Source of the DNA: Ophiosphaerella korrae
Lineage: Eukaryota; Ascomycota; Dothideomycetes; Pleosporales; Phaeosphaeriaceae
Direction of reading: 5' to 3'
Length of the DNA: 64,000 bases
Assembly (NCBI GenBank): GCA_028456385.1
Contig: JALNQF010000007.1
Location: forward strand, 248,001 to 312,000
Positions 56,018-64,000 of this stretch are shown piece after piece. The notes beneath the pieces are model-generated. The model was not told the origin of the DNA. It ran no database searches and saw only the letters and a list, made by a program, of their open reading frames with translations. A program made the position numbers and the translations under genes. Positions within the stretch are counted from its first letter, which is position 1, and each line of letters begins with the position of its first letter.

Positions 56018-57244
56018 ATGAAGCTCATCCAGTTTTTTATCGTACCGTTGGTTAGCGCGAGAGTTGTGAGCACGCAACAGCAGATTCCAATTCTTGGTCA
56101 CGAAGAGGATACGGCCGTGATCTTGCAGCCGTCAACGGGTGAGAACACACATGAATTTGCACCAGCGATTGGAGTCCATTTCACAACCTCCTATGCGGTC
56201 GCTGCAGCCCGTTATCAAAATGGAACGACAAGAGACTTGGCTAAGGTAGCGGCTGGTGCCGAATACATCGACCTCATGGCGCGATGGACAGATTGGAATA
56301 GTAACCTCAAAAAGGATTGGTGAGCGCCCTGTGAAGCTACCTACCTAGGTATCCACAGCTAACGGCTGTTAAGCAAAGATTATAAACGCTACTTGACGCC
56401 TTCACAGGTCATGGTCAGACGCTACCAATGCAACATGCGTTTTCTACAACGCAAATCTCGCCAGATGCTGGGCCTCCCATCAACTTATGACGCAGGTGTA
56501 TTTTCTGACTTCTTGAAGGAAGTACGTGGAGCTATCGAAGCTGAACTAGGCGCACCGATCACGTCCATAGCACCAGCTTTCCCTGGATTGAGTGTTTATG
56601 TTGAAAGGGATATCCAAGAGAGCCTTACTATTGCTGGGCTGACCTCTACACGAACCGATACCTATATCCATGACATAATCAAGTATGAGGACGTAAATGC
56701 TGCATATGCAGCTCTTGGTCATGGCCTGTGTGGGAAGCCATATCCTTATGAAATTTGTGCGCCTGATAGAAGAAGACGGTTACAGGACAGCGTTCTATAC
56801 TTCAACTTCGACAACTCTTCGTTCAGCGTCGGGGTTACACATCTTCGTTCAGCATTCGACCTCTACCCCTCATTTTCATTCGCGATAGATACAAAGCTTG
56901 GATGGTGGAATCTCCCCGTGTTTGACGAGCCCAGAGCAGAATTCTGGAATCAAATACGTGAAATGAGCGTTGGTGTTATCCAGTCACTGGCTAGGCTACC
57001 GCACCATATCATCCTGTTGGGTGAACATGGCGCTGATGAAGAGTTTAAAGAGGTGGCAAAATCTGCGTTGTGGGAGGTACTTGAGTTCGATGGGGAGCTA
57101 ATGATGAAAGCTGTGAAGAAAGAGGACATGACCTACATAGCAGCAAGAGGCGCTGCAGAACTGGGCTGGTGGGATGAGGAGATAAATAGACACGCTACTG
57201 ATAATCGTCGAGCGTTTGATATGAAGGTTAGCGAGCTTCGGTAA
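56018..57244 (+). CDS. probable secreted orphan protein, ASKHA-like remnant features
   Basis: About 390 residues. The ATG at 56018 gives a short hydrophobic N-terminus (MKLIQFFIVPLVSARVV) that could be a signal peptide, followed by IPILGHEEDTAVIL. Later blocks include AAYAALGHGLCGKPYPYEIC, VLYFNFDNSSFSVGV, HHIILLGEHGADEEF and DMTYIAARGAAELGWW. Alternating beta motifs with a late ILLGEHG and YIAARGAA resemble the actin/Hsp70-like (ASKHA) layout seen in a family of fungal hypothetical proteins. That comparison is tentative and no function should be inferred. Exons: 56018-56319 and 56374-57244, with a 54-nt intron whose acceptor (TTAAG) was picked by reading-frame phase. It sits next to the decayed 51.5-55.8 kb stretch. 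Confidence 0.7.
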
Positions 57245-57553
57245 GAGGTTGTCTAGTCGGGTGCGTCTCGCGGCCTAGCCCGCGCCCGATGGCATTACTA
57301 TTCGTGATGATAATGATAATAATATTCATAATTCAGAGTAGAGCTTTAATCTCGCCTGGAAATAAATCTATTTGTTGCCACAAATTTTACAAGACGTTGT
57401 CGACTAAGCCATTTGAATTTGCAACCCTACAGCAGCCGGTCGTCTCCTTATCATTTCTAGCCTTATTTTCCCAGGGATGCACCTGATGAATTAGCTGGGG
57501 GAGTTTGAATCATAATTATAAAATTGAGGAGCTGAAAATCATTCCTGTCTGGT
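57245..57553. other. convergent 3' region, no gene seen
   Basis: A 309-nt gap between two convergent genes. It includes a short (GAT/AAT)-type AT-rich run near 57307-57335. No gene is supported. Confidence 0.4.
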
Positions 57554-57944
57554 TCATATGTACCGAAACATATTGTTCTTGACACTTCGCTTCATTGAGA
57601 CCGGCTTTCCGTCTTCATACTCCACACCGGCATCTCCACCGTCACCGGCAAGCCCATGTAATTTAAGCTGTAGCTCCTGGTCAAGCTCTGTTTGCGTTTT
57701 TTTCTTGGGTTTTGGATCTTCTGAAGCCTTGGAGGTTGAATCCTGACATGGATAAGCCTGCGCTTAGCAACTGAAGTAAAGGGCTGTTGCTTACAAAAGA
57801 TGTGCTTTCCGAAGATACTGAGTTGCTACCGTTGCTAATTGATGCAAATTTCGTCCATGTGCTTGAAGTGCAACGTGCAGATACTCTATGTTGGCGAAGA
57901 GCACGATTCAGGGGCGCAACTAAACGCACAAATTTAGGCGACAT
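57554..57944 (-). CDS. small conserved-looking protein, possibly mitochondrial
   Basis: Two-exon gene of 112 residues that is easily missed because neither exon is long. Exons: 57944-57795 and 57742-57554, with a 52-nt GT/AG intron; joined length 339 nt. The N-terminus (MSPKFVRLVAPLNRALRQHR) is basic and free of acids, as in mitochondrial presequences. A Ser-rich linker follows. The C-terminus has the pattern KKKTQTELDQELQLKL, then GLAGDGGDAGVEYEDGKPV and KRSVKNNMFRYI, which looks like a conserved short fungal domain. No catalytic motif is visible. It is divergent from the Cef1 gene with starts 285 nt apart. Function unknown; mitochondrial location is inference. Confidence 0.72.
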
Positions 57945-58228
57945 GTTACATATATTCACCTGGCTTTGATAGCAGTAAGGCCAGAGAGCTCCTGTAATAT
58001 TGTAGTAAGATACCAACATAAACTATACCAACGTCACGGTGACTAGAATCACGTGAGTAGTTATTGCCAAGAAACGCTAGCGCTGAGCATGGGGGATTCT
58101 TCTGAACTTTGGTTTCGCGATCACTCAAATAACTTTACGCGCCGCAGCCAAACTCGCCCACCACAATCGCGTTGTGGAGCATCCGCTCATTTCAACTCTG
58201 AAGGTTAATCTCTGGGAGAGAGGCCGTG
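57945..58228. promoter_or_regulatory. compact divergent promoter, small protein and Cef1
   Basis: A gap of 284 nt separates two divergent start codons, so both promoters and leaders share it. I see no clear TATA element or named factor site. Confidence 0.45.
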
Positions 58229-60632
58229 ATGGTCGTCACCAAAGTGGGACAGTGGTCCAACGTCGAGGTGTGTAAAGTTATGCGTTCATCATAGTCAAGG
58301 CAGTACTAACCTGGTGCAGGACGAAGTACTCAAGGCCGCCATCTCCAAATATGGCCTCAACCAGTGGGCGCGATGCGCTTCGCTGCTCGCGAAGAAGACG
58401 GCAAAGCAGTGCAAGGCGCGATGGAACGAGTGGCTGGACCCGTCAATCAAGAAGACGGAATGGTCAAGGGAAGACGACGAGAAACTCTTGACAATGGCCA
58501 AGCTACTGCCCACACAATGGCGCACGATTGCACCCATCGTCGGAAGGACCGCGACGCAGTGTTTGGAGCGATATCAGAAACTACTCGACGATCAAGAAGC
58601 GCGAGAGAGCGGCGACCTCGGTCTGGCCGGTCCTGACGGGGGAGAGGCAGCGGCTCCTTCTGCTGAAGACGTCCGACGACTCCGACCAGGCGAGGTCGAT
58701 GCATATTCCGAAAGCCGCCCTGCCCGACCCGATGCGATCGATATGGACGAGGAGGACAAGGAGATGCTGTCGGAGGCACGTGCCCGTCTAGCTAATGTTA
58801 GTGGAAAGAAGGCCAAGCGGAAGGCTCGTGAGAGGCAGTTGGAAGAGTCGAGGAGACTGGCACTGCTACAGAAGCGACGAGAACTCAAGGCTGCTGGCAT
58901 CAACATCAAGATCACAGCAAAGAAGGGCAACCACATCGACTACAACGCTGATGTGCCTCTTGAAAAGGAGGTTCCCTCGGGCTTCTTCGACACCACCGAG
59001 GAAATTGACCACAATGAGAAGCAACGGGAAGCCTTCGATCCACGGAAACAACAGCTAGCCAACAAGAGGAAAATGGACCAACAGGAAGATGCAGGAGAGA
59101 GCAAGCGCAAAAAGAAGGATGAGAAGAGTGGAGGGCTTGCAGCATCATATGCAAAGGCTGCCCAGATGCAGAGAATCCGGGAGGCTGAGCAGAGCAGCAA
59201 GCGCCGCGCCCTTGTCCTCCCAGCGCCTCAGGTTGGGGAAGCCGAGCTGGAAGATATTGTCAAGATGGGTATGACTGGAGAGCGCGCCATCACCGGAGTT
59301 GGCAGCGATAATATTGCTACTCAGGGCTTGGTTGGGAATTATTCCAGCATTGTCGGTAACACGCCGATCCGCACACCTATGGCGCCGAAGGAGGAAGACG
59401 TGATCGCGAATGAGGTGCGGAATGCTCGGTTGCGAACAGAGACCCAGTCTGCTTTGTTAGGTGGAGACAACCCAGATCTTATTGGCGATGAAGCGCCAGA
59501 ATCGCTGTCTGCGCCGTCCTCACGCCACCAAATTGTGACGCCAAATCCAATGGCAACCCCCTTTCGACAGGCTAACGGCAATGCTGGAGCTACACCAGCC
59601 CGGCAAGGGCCCGGTGCGACACCTATGCGAACGCCTCGAGATACCCTGCGATTGAATGAAGAGGATAGTACTTTGCAACTTGTTGGACAAACACCTCGTG
59701 ACATCAGATTACGCGAAAACGCAAAAAGGCAGGATCTAAAGAGTAAGCTTGCAGCTCTACCCAAGCCCAAGGAAAATAGCTGGGAGTTTGAATTGCCGGA
59801 AGAGCAATCTGATCAGATGGAGGTGGAGATTAGTGAGGAAGATGCTGCTGAGCGTGACCGAAGGAACAGGGAGCTACAACAAGCGGCAGAGCGCGCTGAA
59901 TTTGCACGACAAACCCAGGTTGTTCAAAGGTTCCTACCAAAACCTTCACTGGTCGATATCGATGCCATGCTAAAACGAGCCTTGGACCTATCAGATCCTG
60001 TCGAGCGTGAAGTCGAGACGGAGATGGCACTGCTAATTGCAAATGACGTTAAGAATTTCGGAAGTGGTCGAGTCACTGGAGTACTACAGCCTGTCGAAAG
60101 AATGACGAGCACCGCACTTCGGGCAGCGAAGATGGAACTGGCTCTCGAACTTGCTATGACGACAGAGAAAGAAAAGAAGGCTTTCCACTCCGAGTTCGGT
60201 ACTGTCTGGACAAATCTCCACGGCTCAAACATTCTCCCTGGTATTGCAGGGTATGAGGAGGACGAGATTGATGAGCACCAACTCATGGTTGAGGCGTTTG
60301 ACAACGCTCAAGAGAAAATCATCGAATCTGCTGAGTCTGCCAACAAAATTGAAAAGAAGCTCAACACGCATCACGCTGGTTATATGAAGCGCTCCACCCT
60401 TCTCCGGACGAAGATTGGTGATGCCTTTGGCGCTTTGGAGAAGTCCAAGGTTGAACTTGATTCTGCACGTACAATGCAGTACTCTGAGCAATCGGCGATT
60501 AGTCGGAGACTTGAGAGTCTGCGAGGTGAGGTGAGCTTCGTCAGCAGAAGGGAGCGAGAAGCTCAAGAGCTGTACCGATCGAGGAAAGACGAGTTGGATA
60601 GTTTACGGGAGCCTGTCAACGGCGTTCACTGA
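58229..60632 (+). CDS. CEF1: pre-mRNA splicing factor Cef1/Cdc5
   Basis: Core member of the NineTeen complex (Prp19 complex) that acts in spliceosome activation in the nucleus. About 783 residues. Two Myb repeats occupy about residues 6-105: GQWSNVEDEVLKAAISKYG, QWARCASLLAKKTAKQCKAR, then TEWSREDDEKLL through GRTATQCLERYQKLL. A basic region (KKAKRKARERQLEESRRL) and the Cdc5 segment AGINIKITAKKGNHIDYNADVP follow. TPR-like phosphorylatable motifs of the (R)TP type (NTPIRTPMAP, GATPMRTPRDTL) lie near residue 370-470, and the C-terminus is a coiled coil. Exons: 58229-58267 and 58320-60632. The 13-codon first exon supplies the first Trp of Myb repeat 1. Confidence 0.95.
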
Positions 60633-61144
60633 TTGGGCCAGAAATGGTATCTTCTAGTCATGTATAATCATCATTCTGTTTAGAGACTGGCGCAGGCAAT
60701 TTGCATCGACATGGTGTTTGGGCATGTTTTGTATGCACGGCAATCACTCAGCACAAGATTACACACGCTTGCAAGCATAAGTGACAACGTCCGTTCCAAT
60801 AAGAGATATAAAAAAAGAATTCTAATTCATGATGAAATATGCATCGAGAACCAAATTGCCATATCCATAGGGGTATACCAAAGGACACAATCGTCCTTGC
60901 TCATCCAAGTCCATGACAGACCGATCTCATAAGAAGTAACATAAAAGGAAAACGCACAAGGCCCAAATGGACCAGACACACAGACAGGAAACTCCCCCTC
61001 CATCCACCAAGCAAATATTACACCCCCGAACAAACCCTCCAAGAAAACCAACCAACATGTACCAAACGCCTCCCCCCCCCTTCAATTCATAACGGGGACA
61101 TGAAAAAGCCTCGCACGCAAAAAAAAAGAAAAAAAAAGAAACCT
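60633..61144. other. convergent 3' region, no gene seen
   Basis: A 512-nt gap between Cef1 and the small Ser-rich gene. It holds an A-rich run near 61119-61138. Nothing else is supported. Confidence 0.4.
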
Positions 61145-61535
61145 CTAGCATTTCCCATCCAACACCTCAAAGATGCCCACAACATGGACCTCAGAGCCGC
61201 CCAAGCCCCCAAACCCCATAGCAGGCCTAGGTTCGAGCAACTCAAGCTCATGCCCAAACAAGTGTTTTTCCTCCTCGATTTCAAACTCGAGGACCGAGGG
61301 TTTGCGGCGGATGGAAGAGAGCATGTCGCGGATGCTGGCGGCGGAGGAGCGGTAGCTGTGGGGCGAGGAGTTGCGGGTGAGGGGCGAGGTGGTGGAGGTT
61401 GAGAGGGAGGAGCTGGGGGAGGGGGAGCGGTGGGAGCGGTTTGGGGAGAAGGCGGTGCGGAGGCGGTGGAGGGGGGTGCTGGAGGTGTGGAGGGGGGTGA
61501 AGGATTGGAAGCGGTTGGTTCGGCTTGGTGAAGGC

Positions 61536-61537
<2 letters not shown>
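61145..61537 (-). CDS. small Ser-rich hypothetical protein
   Basis: Uninterrupted frame of 130 residues. The N-terminal half is Ser/Thr/Pro/Arg-rich and probably disordered. The C-terminal half (SSAASIRDMLSSIRRKPSVL, then EFEIEEEKHLFGHELELLEP) has the look of a folded helix-strand segment. No family recognised. The start codon at 61537 lies three bases from a long CA repeat, which would be in the mRNA leader. Coding status rests on composition and the clear change in character between halves; it could be the last exon of a longer gene. Confidence 0.55.

Positions 61538-61540
<3 letters not shown>

Positions 61541-61571
<31 letters not shown>
61541..61571. repeat. GT/CA dinucleotide microsatellite
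   Basis: About 15 GT units, continuing into GTGC/GCGT-type variants to about 61587. On the minus strand this is a CA run directly before the start codon at 61537. Confidence 0.85.
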
Positions 61572-61577
<6 letters not shown>

Positions 61578-61650
61578 CGTGCGCGTGTATGTGTGGTTTG
61601 GACCGGTAGTTGGTGTTGGTGTTGGTATTGGTGTTTGATTTGTGGTGCAA

Positions 61651-61679
61651 CGATTGTTGTTGTTGTTGTTGTTGTTGTT
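61651..61679. repeat. TTG/CAA trinucleotide repeat
   Basis: About nine TTG units in a row. On the minus strand it would read CAA, but it lies upstream of the small Ser-rich gene and is not supported as coding. Confidence 0.8.
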
Positions 61680-62970
61680 CAGGATTGATCTGCTGTATTC
61701 CAAGCAAATGCACTTCCCGTGAGAGACGTAGAGTCGTGATGGTGAATAAAGGCAGCGTAGAACAAAGATCCGGCTAGTTCTCAGGCTTGCAAAGAGAAAG
61801 GACTTGTCGTTTTCGCTTTGCCGGTTGCAGCAAAAGTTACCCGTGAGACGGTCGTAAGGGCTATATAATAGCACCAGGTAAAATATATATATGCGTAGCA
61901 GTAGAAACAAAAAAAGTTCCTAAACCGTCAAGGCCAGGCAACGATTGCGGATGTATATATATATATATATATGTATGTATGTACGAAGTAGACAAGAGAG
62001 GGGATGGGTATTGGTCAAGAACGAGAGTGAGGGGTGAGCAAATGCAAATTAAATTCTTGCATTCATATAGCGCGAGCCAACGCATGTTTAAGCATCGAGT
62101 CCGCGTCTCGCATCGCACGAGCGTTGCGTCAGGAGCAGTGCACCCCTGCGTCTAACAACCGGTTGACGCGAGTAGGGCGTGTGAGAGACCAGTGTGCGTG
62201 TCTGGGATTCCATGTTTGATCGCCGGCTAGAAACAGGCGAGCGGGTCCTAATCTGCGGCGGAATAGGTGCATTGGGTATCTACCTGCTTCATTTCACGAC
62301 TTGTGGCTTGTGGCTAGAACCAAGTGGGGAATGGGTTTGGTACTGTGTATTGTGCTGGCACGCACTTACCTACTACTTGCTGTCGAGGGGTCTCCACTTG
62401 CGATAACAGAGGGAGCAGCCGTGATTGCTCACAATCGATAAGTGCCCGGGCTTATTTTGTCGTGGCAGTGTTACACATCTGTCTGTTGAGCTGACCAAAT
62501 TCTCCTGAAAGATGCAGCACGTGTGCATACAGGTGCAACCTGACATCATGATCCATCCCATCCCATCCCATCACATCACATTCTAATTATGCCTACGTGC
62601 ACTTGATGTGCGTAACAAACAGGTTCCGGGCCACCTGAAGGGCATATCGTCTCGTGTCGCGGTGCAAGCGACCCGTCTCAAGGCCCGTGGGTGGATTGCT
62701 TTCACGAGCGTGTCTGGGTGGCGTCCCAAAGCAGCCTAGCGCCCAATGCTGACCCGTCCACCAGTGCACTAGTGTTTCGCGCCTAACGGGGCCTGCTGTC
62801 CGGATCGAAGACCAACACATGACCCATGTGTTTGATGAACGGTGCAAAGACACAACGGCTCACCATCTACATCGGTGTCCAGACTTGAAACAGCCTCACC
62901 GACTTCCGGCATGGCTATCCTCGATCCAAACATTCGAGAACCCAATGGCACGCGCAAGAGGAGCCGCAGT

Positions 62971-63033
62971 GTAGGTAATGGTAATGGTAATGGTAATAGT
63001 AATGGTAATAGTAATGGTAATGATAATGATGCT
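62971..63033. repeat. imperfect GGTAAT hexanucleotide repeat
   Basis: About ten units of GGTAAT with AGTAAT and GATAAT variants. Read on the plus strand it gives Gly-Asn/Ser-Asn repeats in a frame I do not accept as a gene. Confidence 0.8.
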
Positions 63034-63140
63034 GAATCAGTCTATCGCTTCAACGCCAGCGCTATGCAATGCTCGCTAGAAGTCCAGCTCCCCTCCCCCT
63101 TTCTTGTCATTACACAGTCACCAGACCTCTTTCGCTTAAA

Positions 63141-63170
63141 ACCCCCCCCCCCCCCCAAAAAAAAAAAAAA
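63141..63170. repeat. poly-C / poly-A homopolymer junction
   Basis: A run of about 14 C is followed at once by about 14 A. Such junctions are prone to length error in sequencing and in replication. Exact lengths should be treated with care. Confidence 0.75.
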
Positions 63171-63523
63171 ATGCCACCAAAAATATCCTCCCATTTCATC
63201 CGGTCATGGCTGCAGTTGTGCATGCCAAAACATCGCGAGAGGATTGATGCCGGATCATCACTGCTCTTTTGCATTATTTCAGACGTTCATGCAACTGTAA
63301 GCGTGTCGGCTACCCCGGTCGTCTACCCCGGTCATCTGTCCCGGCCAACGACCTATTCTGAGGCCCATCCCAAACATGGCTGTGGGGATGCATTCATCCT
63401 ATACACCAAAGCTGCCTCCCATGAACCCTATCTTTGCCACTCCCAGTATAGAGAAGTGGCAAATTCGTTCGACATGCCGTTCATGGGCAAGTGCTGAAGT
63501 GGTTCTGCGTGACGTAAACGTCT

Positions 63524-63997
63524 TTAGCTCCTTCTCCGCTGTGTGAAACTTCTACGGATACTCTCTCCCCATACAGAGTTGTCAAGTACTTCCAAAACAT
63601 CCGCGGCACTAACCGCACTATTAGCCCTGGATCTAGCATCCACAGGCCCACCAGGGTCCAGCTCTCCCTCCAGCGGGCTTGGTGGCCGGCTGAGTGCAGA
63701 CGCGAATTGCCAGTCGCCATCTGGGGGCGGCGAGAATGGGTTCGCTCCTGGTGATGTGCGTATTGGTGATCCGGTAGGTGTTTGTTGAATAGAATTTGCC
63801 CTTGATCTTGCATTTGCAACGTCGGTATCGAGGCGTGGGGGTGACGATGCATAACTCAGACCACCTCGCGTGTTCATATCCGCTGGCGTGAACAGCGAGC
63901 TACCACTTGGCGAGTGGTTTGGAGCGCGCTTTGCATCGGTGATATCTTCATCATCGATGAAGATCTCGGGAACAGTAAATTGTGGAATTGTAGCCAT
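63524..63997 (-). CDS. Ser/Pro-rich hypothetical protein
   Basis: Frame of 157 residues from ATG at 63997 to TAA at 63526-63524, close to the window edge. An opening block (MATIPQFTVPEIFIDDEDI) is followed by low-complexity Ser/Pro segments with two RSRANS motifs that look like kinase sites. The C-terminus (VSAADVLEVLDNSVWGESIRR then SFTQRRRS) looks conserved and helical. No domain recognised. The frame appears complete, but an upstream exon outside the window cannot be excluded. Confidence 0.6.
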   Translation of the reverse strand: MATIPQFTVPEIFIDDEDITDAKRAPNHSPSGSSLFTPADMNTRGGLSYASSPPRLDTDVANARSRANSIQQTPTGSPIRTSPGANPFSPPPDGDWQFASALSRPPSPLEGELDPGGPVDARSRANSAVSAADVLEVLDNSVWGESIRRSFTQRRRS

Positions 63998-64000
63998 ACG

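Larger units (their letters stand above)
61588..63523. other. gene-free region rich in simple repeats
   Basis: About 1.9 kb without a supported gene. It contains a TTG/CAA run at about 61651-61679, a TA run then GTAT units at about 61950-61983, a CCCAT-type run at 62549-62572, imperfect GGTAAT hexamers at 62975-63030, and a C14/A14 junction at about 63141-63170. Open frames such as 62842-63300 owe their Gly/Asn and Pro/Lys runs to these repeats. Confidence 0.5.

Noticed and set aside
61087..61713. A 208-codon minus-strand frame with Gln, Asn/Thr and His/Thr runs
   Set aside because: Its runs are translations of the CAA and CA microsatellites, and it overlaps the better-supported 130-codon frame in another phase.
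62842..63300. Open frame with Gly-Asn repeats
   Set aside because: The repeats come from the GGTAAT hexamers and the later part from homopolymer runs. No conserved-looking segment remains.
1..64000. tRNA, rRNA, CRISPR array, intact transposon, telomere repeat
   Set aside because: I looked for T-loop-like GGTTCRA contexts, regularly spaced repeats, transposase or reverse transcriptase motifs and TTAGGG arrays. Nothing convincing was found by eye; tRNAscan and a repeat search would be decisive.

Overview
The window looks like nuclear DNA of a filamentous ascomycete (Pezizomycotina), most probably a Dothideomycete of the Pleosporales type. Genes stand alone on both strands, introns are about 46-127 nt with GTAAGT/GTATGT-like donors, CTAAC-like branch points and YAG acceptors, and several proteins are fungus-specific (Zn2Cys6 factor, Pex20, Whi2-like, Byr4-like). 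The family calls come from reading translations by eye; no database search was possible. The lineage is an inference.

Layout. 0.2-2.4 kb: Zn2Cys6 transcription factor (-). 3.3-4.5 kb: mitochondrial ribosomal protein L2 (-), divergent from a B-type mitotic cyclin (+, 5.4-7.0 kb). 7.9-8.7 kb: HIT-family nucleotide hydrolase (+). 9.3-12.2 kb: three-LIM-domain protein (+). 12.9-13.7 kb: Cys-rich, probably GPI-anchored wall protein (+). 14.2-15.8 kb: F-box protein (-). 16.7-18.3 kb: secreted sorbosone-dehydrogenase-like beta-propeller (-). 20.3-23.7 kb: large disordered protein resembling the cytokinesis regulator Byr4 (-). 25.7-28.1 kb: GCN20-type ABC-F ATPase (+). 28.3-30.0 kb: Whi2-like protein (+). 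31.9-33.2 kb: adenosylhomocysteinase (-). 37.7-39.7 kb: charged coiled-coil protein with 40-residue repeats (+). 40.3-42.1 kb: peroxin Pex20 (+). 43.0-48.3 kb: long kinesin (-). 53.5-54.8 kb: broken epoxide hydrolase (-). 56.0-57.2 kb: probable secreted orphan protein (+). 57.55-57.94 kb: small two-exon, possibly mitochondrial protein (-), divergent from splicing factor Cef1/Cdc5 (+, 58.2-60.6 kb). 61.1-61.5 kb: small Ser-rich protein (-). 63.5-64.0 kb: Ser/Pro-rich protein (-).

Most intact genes are housekeeping: cell cycle and cytokinesis (cyclin B, Byr4-like, kinesin, LIM), translation (mt-L2, GCN20), splicing (Cef1), the methyl cycle (SAH hydrolase) and peroxisome import (Pex20). They are not a metabolic cluster and no operon-like organisation is expected.

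The least ordinary part is a set of AT-richer, gene-poor stretches (about 33.9-36.5 kb and 51.5-55.8 kb). They hold three degraded coding sequences: an epoxide hydrolase with two in-frame stops, a short-chain-dehydrogenase fragment and an unidentified fragment. Several of the stops are what C-to-T change in CpA context would give, the direction of repeat-induced point mutation (RIP), so decayed accessory or duplicated genes are a reasonable reading. I found no CRISPR array, no tRNA or rRNA gene, no intact transposon and no convincing new multi-gene system.
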